64,000 nucleotides of DNA from Arenicella chitinivorans. Its GTDB lineage: Bacteria > Pseudomonadota > Gammaproteobacteria > Arenicellales > Arenicellaceae. The notes under the pieces were generated by a model. That model saw only the letters and a program-made list of their open reading frames with translations, was not told where the DNA came from and made no database searches. Position 1 is the first letter of the stretch; each line of letters starts with the position of its first letter. A program made the translations under genes and the position numbers. The DNA lies in NCBI RefSeq assembly GCF_014651515.1, contig NZ_BMXA01000006.1, positions 62,001 through 126,000 on the forward strand, read 5' to 3'. This document shows, piece by piece, positions 37,667-46,056 of the stretch.

Positions 37667-37685
37667 GCAAATCATTCCTATTCGC
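37667..37685 (+). promoter_or_regulatory. Fur-box-like site ahead of the iron module
   Basis: GCAAATCATTCCTATTCGC is a 19-bp stretch with GC-AAAT...ATT-GC ends resembling Fur sites of the type GCAAATGATTCTCATTTGC. It overlaps a possible TTG start (37665) and lies just before the ATG at 37695. The match is imperfect in the right half and was judged by eye. Confidence 0.4.
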
Positions 37686-37694
37686 ATTCTTATA

Positions 37695-38255
37695 ATGACT
37701 TTCGGATTTACCCTGCTTTGTGGCCTAGTCGGTCTCGGTCTTGTATTCCACACTTGGAACTCGCAACAGGACACCCATCCGCCCGTCCAACACGGGGTAT
37801 TTCTTGCGGCTGGATGGAGTTGTGTTTTGCTGTCAATGTGTCTACTCGTAATTGAGTTCGGCATTGAATTTGGCCTTGTTTACACAACCTGTTTAATCTT
37901 TTTTCTACCGATTCCGTTCCTAGCAATCAATTTGCAAGCACGGCATCCGATTAAATCCGAGGTGTTTAAATTTACGCCGATAAACTGGCAGTTTGAACGT
38001 TGGCCACAGCAAGTACTGACTGGCCTTTTCATAACAGTGGCATGTTGTGTATTTTCACTTGTAGCCACACTCGCGATGACGATCCCATTACACTGGAGTG
38101 ACGTCGGCCGAATGACGTTTATGGTGTTGCTATTTCCGCTGTTTTGGGCCGTCGCTGCCATTTTCTTCCTGTATCACTCACGAAAGTCTCGGGCCGCATG
38201 CTGGATCGTCGGCTTATCGGTGATCTGTGGCCTAGCAATCTATTTAACCCGATAG
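37695..38255 (+). CDS. membrane protein, apparent DUF3325-DUF3649 fusion, iron-uptake associated
   Basis: A 186-residue protein with about six membrane segments. The first half (FTLLCGLVGLGLVFHTW then AAGWSCVLLSMCLLVIEFG) resembles DUF3325 proteins. The second half (WPQQVLTGLFITVACC to SRKSRAACWIVGLSVI) resembles DUF3649. Both are small membrane proteins usually encoded separately beside PepSY reductases and TonB-dependent siderophore receptors. This resemblance is inferred by eye. I chose ATG 37695; a TTG at 37665 would add ten residues. The PepSY gene follows after 16 bp, and a Fur-like site lies in front. Confidence 0.6.
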   Translation: MTFGFTLLCGLVGLGLVFHTWNSQQDTHPPVQHGVFLAAGWSCVLLSMCLLVIEFGIEFGLVYTTCLIFFLPIPFLAINLQARHPIKSEVFKFTPINWQFERWPQQVLTGLFITVACCVFSLVATLAMTIPLHWSDVGRMTFMVLLFPLFWAVAAIFFLYHSRKSRAACWIVGLSVICGLAIYLTR

Positions 38256-38271
38256 ACCATACTCAGTCATC

Positions 38272-39711
38272 ATGCTTGATAAAGCCTTCTTCACCCGATC
38301 ACTAAATGTGCACGCCTACCTTGGCCTGATGGTTGGCGCACTGATGTACCTTATTTGTTTAAGCGGTTCGCTCGCCGTGTACTACGAAGAGCTCGAACGC
38401 TGGGAACAGCCCGCGGCACAAGAGTATCTAGAGTTTGATATTGAGACAATTGACTCCGCGTTCAACCGACTCCTGCAGGAAAACCCGGATGCGGTGACGC
38501 CACACATGTACGTCACCCTGCCGACCGCCGCCAACCCGCGTGTTGCGATCAGTACCGAAGAACAGGGTTGGTATGTCGATCAAAGTGGCAACCTAGGCCC
38601 AACCACGGCGCACCCTTGGTCCACTTTACTCACCGATCTACACCTGTACCTGCACCTTCCCGAGTCTTGGGGCATGATTTTGGTCAGCACCTTAGGTGTA
38701 TTTTTGCTCGCGCTGATTATCTCTGGTTTCATGTCGCATCGAACCTTGTTTAAAGATGCCTTCAAACTCCGCATGTTCGGTAACAAACAACTCGAACAAA
38801 CAGACTTGCACAATCGACTCAGCGTTTGGGGCGCTCCATTTTATGTCGTTATCGCAGTCACAGGTGCATTTTTCGGTCTCGCCATGTTCGCGCTCTACCT
38901 ATACGCATCGGTCTACAATCAGGGTGATATTCAAGGTTTGAGCAAACAAGTATACGGTAGCGAACCCGAATTAAATCAGGCTATCGAGACAATCGCGCTG
39001 GCCAAGGCCTTTCAGCAAATGCCAGACCTTGCACCGCAGACAACTCCTTTGTTTGCCATTGTGCATGACACTGGCACACCTGGACAGTTCATTGAAATTT
39101 ACAGCCAATATCCGAATCGCCTCATCTACTCCGACAATTTCGTTTTTGACGCCAGCGGGCGATTCCTGAGTCGTGACGGTTTCTCTGACGGCGAAGCTGG
39201 CAAACAAATCGTTTATTCAATGTACCGATTGCATTTTGGTCACTTCGGCGGCTGGTGGACCAAAGCACTGTATTTGATCCTTGGTCTAGCGCTCACCGTG
39301 GTCTCTGTCAGCGGAGTAAATCTATGGTTAACCAAACGCAGGAAGCGTGATGCCATCAACAACCTCTGGGTTGGCCTAGTTTGGGGCACGCTGGTCGCCC
39401 TATCCGTCACCGCAGCCTATCGCTTCTTAACGAACGATGCTCCGAGCTGGCTGTTTTGGCTGACTTTACTCGTATCGGCGGGCTACGCACACTGGGTTAA
39501 CCACGAAGCATCCGCAAAGCGTCACTTGATCCTAGCTTGGTTATGCAGCAGTGTCGCCGTTTTGATCACGTACGTAGCACAATATGGACCGGCTGCCGCA
39601 ACGCCGATTTCGTTCTGGGTGAATGGATTGATGCTAGCAATACCACTCGCCTTCTGCACGCTGACCATCTCGAACACGCGGCGTCTTGAAACCAACGCAA
39701 GGCCGACCTAG
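38272..39711 (+). CDS. PepSY-associated TM protein, putative siderophore-iron reductase
   Basis: A 479-residue inner-membrane protein of the PepSY_TM family. It has an N-terminal helix (NVHAYLGLMVGALMYLICLSG), periplasmic PepSY regions around 60-130 and 230-300, TDLHLYLHLPESWG and LHNRLSVWGAPFYVVIAVTGAFFG. It ends with four or five helices after RLHFGHFGGWWTKALYLILGL. The conserved histidines in LHLYLH, DLHNR and HFGHFGG are the likely heme ligands. Such proteins work with TonB-dependent receptors to release iron from siderophores. No receptor gene is in the window. Confidence 0.85.
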   Translation: MLDKAFFTRSLNVHAYLGLMVGALMYLICLSGSLAVYYEELERWEQPAAQEYLEFDIETIDSAFNRLLQENPDAVTPHMYVTLPTAANPRVAISTEEQGWYVDQSGNLGPTTAHPWSTLLTDLHLYLHLPESWGMILVSTLGVFLLALIISGFMSHRTLFKDAFKLRMFGNKQLEQTDLHNRLSVWGAPFYVVIAVTGAFFGLAMFALYLYASVYNQGDIQGLSKQVYGSEPELNQAIETIALAKAFQQMPDLAPQTTPLFAIVHDTGTPGQFIEIYSQYPNRLIYSDNFVFDASGRFLSRDGFSDGEAGKQIVYSMYRLHFGHFGGWWTKALYLILGLALTVVSVSGVNLWLTKRRKRDAINNLWVGLVWGTLVALSVTAAYRFLTNDAPSWLFWLTLLVSAGYAHWVNHEASAKRHLILAWLCSSVAVLITYVAQYGPAAATPISFWVNGLMLAIPLAFCTLTISNTRRLETNARPT

Positions 39712-39849
39712 CGTTGCTTAGAACTTAATCGCGAGCCATTTTACCACCCAAGGAGGCGGACCTAGGCAGTTGTATGTCGCAACACTGCAAACAAAGCATT
39801 CTCACATTGGCCGCAACTCCCTTAACGTGTGCAAGTAGTCCAAAGACTC

Positions 39850-41568
39850 TCAATCCTCTGTTGCCAATGCCTGGTACGCTGCAAAGGCACTCAAATATTG
39901 CTCGCCGCTTAACTGGTCCCAAAATCCTGCTTTGGTCAAAATACATTTCACCGGCACCTTCACCTCGGCAAGACTTAGGGAAATGTTGCGTTTGAAAAGT
40001 GCATCATTCACCTCAAACAACATCTCGATGGCGGTAAGGTCGACAGTGTTTACCGCACCAAAATGCAGAACAATATGGCGGGTTTCACTATTTTGACTCG
40101 CTCGCGAGAGAATCCAGTCCTCAAGGTACGCTGCATTTGAAAAAATCAAACTCTCATCAATCCGAATAAACACCAACGCCGTATGTTCAAGAACTCGATA
40201 ATGGCGAATATTACGGAAGTGCTCCGAGTTCGGCATCAACCCAATTTCGGCGATGTGCGGTGTCGATGTGTGGTACAGATGCAGCAAGACAGACGCAATG
40301 ATACCGCTGGCGACACCAGCCTCGACCCCATGGAGCAAGGTCACCAATATGGTGGCCGACACTGCGATAAAATCGGCCTTTGAGAGCCGCCAAGCTTGCC
40401 GCAGAATACCGAAGTCAACCAGCGACATCACTGCCACGACAATGGTTGCAGCCAACATGGCAATCGGCAGATAAAACAGGTACTCGGTCAGAAAAAAAGC
40501 GGCCACGGCAATACCAATAGCCGTGAATAATCCTGCAAATTGTGTTTGCGCGCCGGCATCAAAGTTTACCACCGAGCGAGCAAAACCACCGGTCACAGGA
40601 AATGCACCAGCTAAACCAGACGCAATATTAGCGCTCCCCAGAGCTATCAGTTCCTGATTAGGGTCTACTTTTTCCTGCCGCTTAGCAGCCAACGTTCGAC
40701 CAACGGAGACGGACTCAACGTATCCAATGATTGCAATAAAAAAAGCCGGAAGCAGCAATGCTTTAACGGCTTGCAGATTTAGGTCCGGCCATGAAAATGT
40801 ACCAAAACCCGGTGGTATCTGGCCGACGATCTTCACACCTTTTGCGTCCAAGCTTAGGAGCGCGACTAACAAAATCGTCACCACAACCCCGATCACAGGT
40901 GCGACTCTGGCTAGCTTCTGCGCGACTGGCTGACTTAACCCCGTCGCAGTAATCAGGTGACTTGCGTGTCTGCGAGCCAAGACGAGAAATAAAATCGAAC
41001 CAACACCGATGGCCAAGGTGATCCAATGTACATCAGGCCACGCACGCCATAATGCAGCTGCCATATCAACAAATGTGCTTCCGGAGGCATCCACGCCAAG
41101 AATGTGGCGTATTTGACTCAGTGCGATTAACAATCCGGATGCAGTAATGAAGCCAGCCACCACTGAATGAGACAAAAAGTTTGCCACAAAGCCGAAACGC
41201 GCTAAGCCCATCGCGAGCGTCATGATACCAACCAACAAAGCCAGGAGAACAGCGCCACCGACATAGTCAATTAGGCCCGCTGACGTCACCTGAGCCAGTG
41301 CGGAGGCCGTCATAATCGATGCAACAGCTACCGGGCCGACCGCCAATGTTGTGCTCGAACCCAGTAGCGCATAGGCTACGAGTGGTAAAATACTGGCGTA
41401 CAAACCGTATTGCGGTGGTAAGCCCGCCAAAATTGCATACGCCAACGACTGCGGGATCAGCATGATCGTCACCACCACAGCGGCGATCAGATCGCTAGTA
41501 AACTTCGTGCGATCGTACGCTGACAGTTGCGAGATTAACGGAAACAGTTTGGTGGCATTGAGTTTCAT
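39850..41568 (-). CDS. SulP family anion permease with STAS domain
   Basis: A 572-residue transporter of the SLC26/SulP family. The N-terminal half has the signature MLIPQSLAYAILAGLPPQYGLYAS followed by about twelve membrane segments. The C-terminal STAS domain (about 430-570) contains HIVLHFGAVNTVDLTAIEML. The start is put at ATG 41568, since the longer frame runs into sqr. It is the last gene of the pdo-sqr-sulP unit, 23 bp after sqr. In this context it may export sulfite or sulfate made from sulfide, or import an anion; the direction and substrate are inference. Confidence 0.88.
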   Translation of the reverse strand: MKLNATKLFPLISQLSAYDRTKFTSDLIAAVVVTIMLIPQSLAYAILAGLPPQYGLYASILPLVAYALLGSSTTLAVGPVAVASIMTASALAQVTSAGLIDYVGGAVLLALLVGIMTLAMGLARFGFVANFLSHSVVAGFITASGLLIALSQIRHILGVDASGSTFVDMAAALWRAWPDVHWITLAIGVGSILFLVLARRHASHLITATGLSQPVAQKLARVAPVIGVVVTILLVALLSLDAKGVKIVGQIPPGFGTFSWPDLNLQAVKALLLPAFFIAIIGYVESVSVGRTLAAKRQEKVDPNQELIALGSANIASGLAGAFPVTGGFARSVVNFDAGAQTQFAGLFTAIGIAVAAFFLTEYLFYLPIAMLAATIVVAVMSLVDFGILRQAWRLSKADFIAVSATILVTLLHGVEAGVASGIIASVLLHLYHTSTPHIAEIGLMPNSEHFRNIRHYRVLEHTALVFIRIDESLIFSNAAYLEDWILSRASQNSETRHIVLHFGAVNTVDLTAIEMLFEVNDALFKRNISLSLAEVKVPVKCILTKAGFWDQLSGEQYLSAFAAYQALATED

Positions 41569-41591
41569 ACGCAGACGCCTGACCGTAGCAA

Positions 41592-42833
41592 TTACTGACC
41601 CGGCCCGGCGAACCACTCGCGCCCCTTCAGCATACCCTGCCAATACACCGCCGGCAGGATGCTCGCCTTCAGGGTCCAGGCTAACTTGGTTGGTTTCGTG
41701 CCATCATTCAACCAAGTTGGAAACGTTGGCGCGAGCTTACCGCCATAAGTGAACTCGGCTAACACAATTTTACCGTGTTCTACCGTCAATGGGCACGAAC
41801 CGTAACCGTCATACACCGCTGACGGCGCACGATCATTCATCACATCCACGATATTCTGTGCCACCACCGGTGCCTGCTTACGCGCCGCGGCCATGGTTTT
41901 GGCGTTGGTGGTATTCATGACATCGCCAGCGCCCCACACGTTGTCGAACTTAACCGAACGCAAGCTGGCCGAATCAACCTCCAACCAGCCAGCCGTATCG
42001 GACAGACCGCTCTCTTGAATAAACGCCGGTGCGATCTGCGGCGGGCACACGTGCAGAAAGTCAAATTCGGTCTCGGTCACATGACCGTCTGCGTCTTTAA
42101 ACCAGGCACGCTTAGCGTCGCCGTCCACCTTGGTCAAGGTTTGTGTAAACTTAAGATCAACGCCGTATTTATCAACATAGGACATCAAGGCAGGCACATA
42201 ATCCTGCACACCGAACAAAACGCCACCACTGTTATAAAATTCAATGTCGATGTTCGCCAAACACCCATTTTTTCGCCAGTGGGAAGCAGACAGATACATC
42301 GCTTTTTGCGGTGCACCGGCACATTTTATCGGCATTGCTGGTTGGGTAAAGATGGCTTTGCCTGCACGCAACGTGCGCACCAACTCCCAAGTGTATGGCG
42401 CCAGATCAAACCGGTAGTTTGAAGTCACGCCATTGCGTCCCAAAGTCCCTTCCAGGCCTTCGATCCCCTGCCAGTTCAGCACCAAGCCCGGCGCAATCAC
42501 CAGATGCTGGTAATACACACGCGCACCGTCGGCCAGCGTGACGGCGTTGTCATCTGCTTGGATAACAGTAACGCGTTGCTGAATCCAATCACAGCCAGAC
42601 GGAATCAAATCCACCGTATTACGCACCGTAGTCTGGGCATCAAACACACCACCACCAACCATAGTCCAACCAGGTTGGTAATAGTGGTCTTTAGATGGGT
42701 CGACCAACGCAATACGGAGGTCGCGCTTTCGCTTCAACAGGCTGGCGGCAGTAGCAATACCAGCACTGCCAGCGCCAACCACCACTACGTCATATCGTGC
42801 ACCGTCAACGGTACGATCGTTTATAGTCGACAT
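41592..42833 (-). CDS. sqr: sulfide:quinone oxidoreductase, type II (SQOR-like)
   Basis: A membrane-associated FAD enzyme that oxidises sulfide to persulfide and passes electrons to quinone. The 413-residue protein has the FAD-binding VVVGAGSAGIATAA near the N-terminus. The two redox cysteines sit in KCAGAPQKAMYLS and GYGSCPLTVEHGK, the positions of Cys201 and Cys379 in human SQOR. PGWTMVGGG and WGAGDVMNTTNAKT are further type II marks. A very good ribosome site (GGAGG) precedes the ATG. It lies between pdo, 19 bp upstream, and sulP. Confidence 0.95.
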   Translation of the reverse strand: MSTINDRTVDGARYDVVVVGAGSAGIATAASLLKRKRDLRIALVDPSKDHYYQPGWTMVGGGVFDAQTTVRNTVDLIPSGCDWIQQRVTVIQADDNAVTLADGARVYYQHLVIAPGLVLNWQGIEGLEGTLGRNGVTSNYRFDLAPYTWELVRTLRAGKAIFTQPAMPIKCAGAPQKAMYLSASHWRKNGCLANIDIEFYNSGGVLFGVQDYVPALMSYVDKYGVDLKFTQTLTKVDGDAKRAWFKDADGHVTETEFDFLHVCPPQIAPAFIQESGLSDTAGWLEVDSASLRSVKFDNVWGAGDVMNTTNAKTMAAARKQAPVVAQNIVDVMNDRAPSAVYDGYGSCPLTVEHGKIVLAEFTYGGKLAPTFPTWLNDGTKPTKLAWTLKASILPAVYWQGMLKGREWFAGPGQ

Positions 42834-42852
42834 ATTACTCCTCCAAAATTGA

Positions 42853-43755
42853 TTACTTATTATGGCTTTGTAATGGCTGTTTTAAGCCATTGACCGGCAC
42901 CTTGAGATACACCGACGCATTGTCTTCTGCCGGCGGAAAATGACCTGCGCGCATATTTACCTGCAATGAAGGCATGATCAAACGAGGCATATCCAAGGTT
43001 GCATCGCGTGCTTCGCGCATTGACACGAACTTGTCTTCGGAAATGCCTGCGTGCACATGAATATTCTTGGCCTTTTGCTCAGCCACCGAACTTAGAAACT
43101 CCAGCGGACGATCGTTTGGCTGGTAGTCGTGACACATAAATAAACGCGTATCATCAGGCAAACTCAATACCCGTTGAATCGATTGATACAGAGTGCGTGC
43201 ATCGCCGCCAGGGAAATCGGCCCGCGCCGTACCGCCATCCGGCATAAAAATGGTATCTCCAACAAACACTGCATCACCAATCACATGAGTCATGCAGGCC
43301 GGCGTATGACCCGGCGTGTGCATCGCGCGACCACGCAGATTACCAATACGGTATTCTTGATCGTCGTCAAACAGAATATCGAATTGACTACCATCCCGTT
43401 GAAACTCAGTGCCTTCGTTAAACAAGCGACCGAACTCGTTCTGTACGGTGGTGATGTGCTTACTGATCGCAATTTTACCGCCCAACTTACTTTGGATATA
43501 TGGCGCGGCCGATAAGTGATCGGCGTGCACATGCGTCTCGATCAGCATTTGCAGATCAAGATCGTGCTCTTGGATATAACGAATAATATTATCGGCACTG
43601 GTGTAGTCCACGGTGCCGGATGCATAGTCGAAATCCAAAACCGAATCCACGACCGCGCAGGCACTGGATTCAGGATCCTTAACAATATAAGAGAATGTAC
43701 TCGTGATTGCCTCGTAGAACGGCAACACATCCGGTTTTAACACAGTATCTTTCAT
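42853..43755 (-). CDS. MBL-fold persulfide dioxygenase (ETHE1/PDO-Blh type)
   Basis: A non-heme iron enzyme that oxidises glutathione persulfide to sulfite. The 300-residue protein has the metallo-beta-lactamase motifs THVHADHLSA, MHTPGHTP, VGDTIFMPD and MCHDYQPN. These give the two-His-one-Asp iron site and the glutathione-binding arm of the ETHE1 group; the closest type appears to be the BigR-associated Blh or PDO2 form. No rhodanese domain is fused. The start at ATG 43755 has GAGG 6 nt upstream. It is the first gene of the operon and is preceded by a sigma54 promoter. Confidence 0.92.
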   Translation of the reverse strand: MKDTVLKPDVLPFYEAITSTFSYIVKDPESSACAVVDSVLDFDYASGTVDYTSADNIIRYIQEHDLDLQMLIETHVHADHLSAAPYIQSKLGGKIAISKHITTVQNEFGRLFNEGTEFQRDGSQFDILFDDDQEYRIGNLRGRAMHTPGHTPACMTHVIGDAVFVGDTIFMPDGGTARADFPGGDARTLYQSIQRVLSLPDDTRLFMCHDYQPNDRPLEFLSSVAEQKAKNIHVHAGISEDKFVSMREARDATLDMPRLIMPSLQVNMRAGHFPPAEDNASVYLKVPVNGLKQPLQSHNK

Positions 43756-43820
43756 AGCTACCTCACAATAGGTTCTTTGGAAGCGACCGAGCGCCTCAAC
43801 AATGTTCTCGCAGTTATCAA

Positions 43821-43836
43821 AGCAAGTCTCGTGCCA
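43821..43836 (-). promoter_or_regulatory. sigma54 (-24/-12) promoter of pdo-sqr-sulP
   Basis: On the minus strand the sequence reads TGGCACGAGACTTGCT, a full match to TGGCAC-N5-TTGCW. Transcription would start near 43810, leaving a leader of about 55 nt before the pdo ATG. The enhancer-binding protein encoded divergently next to it is the natural activator. Confidence 0.88.
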
Positions 43837-43900
43837 AGTCGTATTCGCCCAAGCAGTGCACCAGTTGATACCATTTTTGCGAAAAGAGAAAGCCAAACAA

Positions 43901-43940
43901 TGCCAATTATGACAACATATTGCCATATTGGACAAAATAT
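43901..43940 (-). promoter_or_regulatory. 20-bp direct repeat, candidate FisR-type activator site
   Basis: Two adjacent 20-bp units, both starting TGCCA and ending ATAT (43901-43920 and 43921-43940), agree at about 15 of 20 positions. They lie 65-104 bp upstream of the -24 element of the pdo promoter, a normal distance for a sigma54 enhancer, and end 10 bp before the fisR ATG, so autoregulation is also possible. The assignment is inference from position. Confidence 0.5.
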
Positions 43941-43949
43941 CTATCCACA

Positions 43950-45239
43950 ATGAATGATCTCAGCCAAATCCTTGAAGGGTTCGATGTACCTGCAATTCTA
44001 GTGACAGCGGATTATCAAATCCTTGCCACCAACACCATCTACAGTGATAAGTTCGGCAGCATTAACTTGGAGTCCAATCCGAAGTGCTTTGCTGTCTCAC
44101 ATGGTTACGATAAACCATGTGATCTCGCTGGTGAGGACTGCCCTCTCTTGGCGGCTAAATCATCCGGCAACAAAGAGAAAGTGCTGCACATTCATCAAAC
44201 TCCGAATGGCCGCGAGCATGTCGATGTGGAAATGATTCCAATCTTCGATGATGAGAAACAGCTTAAATACTTTATTGAACTTCTTAGACCCGTGCCTCTG
44301 GCCAGTGGGCACGCGAATACAAGACAACTCGTCGGTGACAGCGTCGCGTTCAAAGCGGTCCTTGCCAATGCGACGCGCGTTGCGAAAAGTGACGTCAACG
44401 TGCTATTGCAAGGCGAGTCTGGCACTGGCAAGGAAATGATCGCACATGTCATTCATTTAGCCAGCGATCGAGCGCAACAAGCCATGGTAACGTTGGAATG
44501 TGCTGGTCTCAGCGAGACACTGATCGAAAGCGAGCTCTTTGGGCATAAAAAAGGCGCGTTCACGGGAGCACACAATGAAAAGGAAGGGCTGGTTGCACAA
44601 TCCGATGGTGGCACCTTGTTCCTCGACGAAATCGGCGATGTTTCGCTTTCAACACAAGTTAAACTGTTGCGTTTGATCGAGACCAAGACCTATCGCCGCG
44701 TCGGTGATACCGCGATCCGCACGTCCAACTTTCGGTTGATCTGCGCCACCAACCGCGATTTATCGACGATGGTCGAACGCGGGGAATTTCGACTGGACCT
44801 GCTTTACCGAATCAATGTGTTTCCCATAACTATCCCCCCGCTGCGGGAGCGATCTGCAGACATCCCAGGTTTAATTCAGCACATGCTATCACTGGTAGGC
44901 GGAGATTTTCATTTCACCAAAGGCGCTGTCGAATACCTTAAAACGTATGCCTTTCCGGGCAACATTCGCGAATTACGGAACATCGTTCACCGTGCCACCA
45001 TTCTTTGCGAAACCAATATAATTGACCAGAAGTGCTTGTTAGCGGCGTTGGATTTGGGTGCAAACCGCATAACAAACACAACGCGTACCACGCTTCCGTC
45101 ACTCAAAGAAAACGAACTGCTATACCTTGAAACACTTAGACAACAGTTCGGCGATGACAAAGAGAAGATGGCAGCAGTCGCGGGAATCAGTTTACGCACG
45201 CTGTATCGCAAGCTGGAGCAGATTACGAAGATCTCGTAG
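43950..45239 (+). CDS. fisR: sigma54-dependent regulator, FisR-like sulfane-sulfur sensor
   Basis: A 429-residue bacterial enhancer-binding protein. The N-terminal sensor (1-115) is PAS-like and carries Cys46, Cys57 and Cys64 ([16 protein letters not shown]). The spacings of 11 and 7 equal those of the three reactive cysteines of FisR (53, 64, 71) in Cupriavidus, which sense reactive sulfane sulfur. The AAA+ domain has Walker A GESGTGKE, the sigma54 loop GAFTGA and Walker [11 protein letters not shown] Fis-type helix-turn-helix closes the protein ([19 protein letters not shown]). It is divergent from the sigma54-driven pdo-sqr-sulP operon, its likely target. Confidence 0.88.
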   Translation: MNDLSQILEGFDVPAILVTADYQILATNTIYSDKFGSINLESNPKCFAVSHGYDKPCDLAGEDCPLLAAKSSGNKEKVLHIHQTPNGREHVDVEMIPIFDDEKQLKYFIELLRPVPLASGHANTRQLVGDSVAFKAVLANATRVAKSDVNVLLQGESGTGKEMIAHVIHLASDRAQQAMVTLECAGLSETLIESELFGHKKGAFTGAHNEKEGLVAQSDGGTLFLDEIGDVSLSTQVKLLRLIETKTYRRVGDTAIRTSNFRLICATNRDLSTMVERGEFRLDLLYRINVFPITIPPLRERSADIPGLIQHMLSLVGGDFHFTKGAVEYLKTYAFPGNIRELRNIVHRATILCETNIIDQKCLLAALDLGANRITNTTRTTLPSLKENELLYLETLRQQFGDDKEKMAAVAGISLRTLYRKLEQITKIS

Positions 45240-45276
45240 TGTCGCGGCCTTGCCCAGCATTCTTGCATCAACTGGC

Positions 45277-45314
45277 TTGACTTTACATTATATTTGCATA
45301 TATATAGACATATG
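45277..45314 (+). promoter_or_regulatory. promoter and candidate operator of the BigR-type operon
   Basis: TTGACT (45277-45282), 16 bp and TATATA (45299-45304) make a good sigma70 promoter. The -10 region lies in an AT-rich inverted repeat, CATAT (45297-45301)-N8-ATATG (45310-45314), a fitting site for autorepression by the ArsR-family protein. The start of transcription would fall close to the ATG at 45312. Confidence 0.55.
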
Positions 45315-45617
45315 AATATATCAACCATGCAACCCGTTGCGGATCAAGTAAGCAGCGTGCTCAAATCGATCTCCAGCCCAAAACGCTTATTGGTTTTGTG
45401 CCAGTTAGCCGAAGGCGAGCGATGTGTCGGTGAATTGTCGGCAGCCCTATCGATGACGTCACCAGCTATGTCCCAGCAACTGAGTATTTTGCGGCGTGAA
45501 GGCATTGTCGAGACGCGGCGCGACGGGCAAGTGGTTTATTACTCGATTAAAGACGAAAACGTGCTTGCGATTATGGCGTTGTTATATCAACGCTACTGCG
45601 CCCCAGCACATAATTAA
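45312..45617 (+). CDS. ArsR family repressor, BigR/SqrR-type persulfide sensor
   Basis: A winged-helix repressor of about 101 residues. LKSISSPKRLLVLCQLAEGERCVGELS and SPAMSQQLSILRREGIVETRRDGQVVYYSI give the ArsR fold. Two cysteines, Cys30 in LVLC and Cys96 in QRYC (numbering from ATG 45312), are 66 residues apart, the same as Cys41/Cys107 of SqrR and the BigR pair that form a polysulfide bridge. An extra Cys38 is present. The metal-binding ELCVCDL box of arsenic sensors is absent. The start may be 45312 or 45327. It heads the operon with the two YeeE-type channels. Confidence 0.87.
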   Translation: MNISTMQPVADQVSSVLKSISSPKRLLVLCQLAEGERCVGELSAALSMTSPAMSQQLSILRREGIVETRRDGQVVYYSIKDENVLAIMALLYQRYCAPAHN

Positions 45618-45628
45618 AGAGAACATTT

Positions 45629-46051
45629 ATGATGCACGATTTTATTTATGCGCTTATCGGCGGCGGCTTGATTGGGGTTGCCACCGTATTATTGATGGCC
45701 GCAGAAGGTAACATTCTGGGTATCAGTGGCATTTTAAGCAGGTCATTAACTCCACCTACTGAGCACGCAATATGGCGCTGGGTATTTCTGGCAGGCCTTA
45801 TGTTGTCACCGGTGATATTACTGAGCGTGACTAAGCTTACGATGCCGTTGGAGATAACACCAAATCCCTGGCTGTTGGCAATTGCTGGACTGCTAGTTGG
45901 ACTCGGCACAGTCATTGGTAACGGTTGCACATCGGGACATGGCGTGTGCGGTATTTCCCGCATGTCGCCACGTTCGATCGTTGCCACGTCAGTGTTTATT
46001 GGAACGGCAGTCGCCACCGTGGCTGTGATGAATCTAGCTACTGGAGGTTAA
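45629..46051 (+). CDS. YeeE/YedE family sulfur transporter subunit (PmpA-like)
   Basis: A 140-residue inner-membrane protein with four helices and the signature GNGCTSGHGVCG at about 97-108. Its cysteines line the pore in YeeE-type thiosulfate channels. It lies 11 bp after the repressor and 5 bp before a second half-size YeeE protein; two half-size proteins together would give the full channel. In BigR operons such pairs (PmpA/PmpB) are thought to move sulfite or another sulfur anion out of the cell. Confidence 0.9.
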   Translation: MMHDFIYALIGGGLIGVATVLLMAAEGNILGISGILSRSLTPPTEHAIWRWVFLAGLMLSPVILLSVTKLTMPLEITPNPWLLAIAGLLVGLGTVIGNGCTSGHGVCGISRMSPRSIVATSVFIGTAVATVAVMNLATGG

Positions 46052-46056
46052 TCAAT

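Larger units (their letters stand above)
37263..37694. other. 432-bp AT-rich intergenic region
   Basis: No credible gene lies here. It contains the control regions of the leftward GbsR-type regulator and the rightward iron module. Two sites stand out and are listed separately: an inverted repeat at 37490-37511 and a Fur-like site at 37667-37685. The stretch 37440-37540 is very AT-rich. Confidence 0.6.

Noticed and set aside
45294-45617. ArsR protein as an arsenic regulator for the arsJ pair
   Set aside because: It lacks the ELCVCDL metal site, has the sulfide-sensor cysteine spacing, and lies 16 kb away beside sulfur genes.
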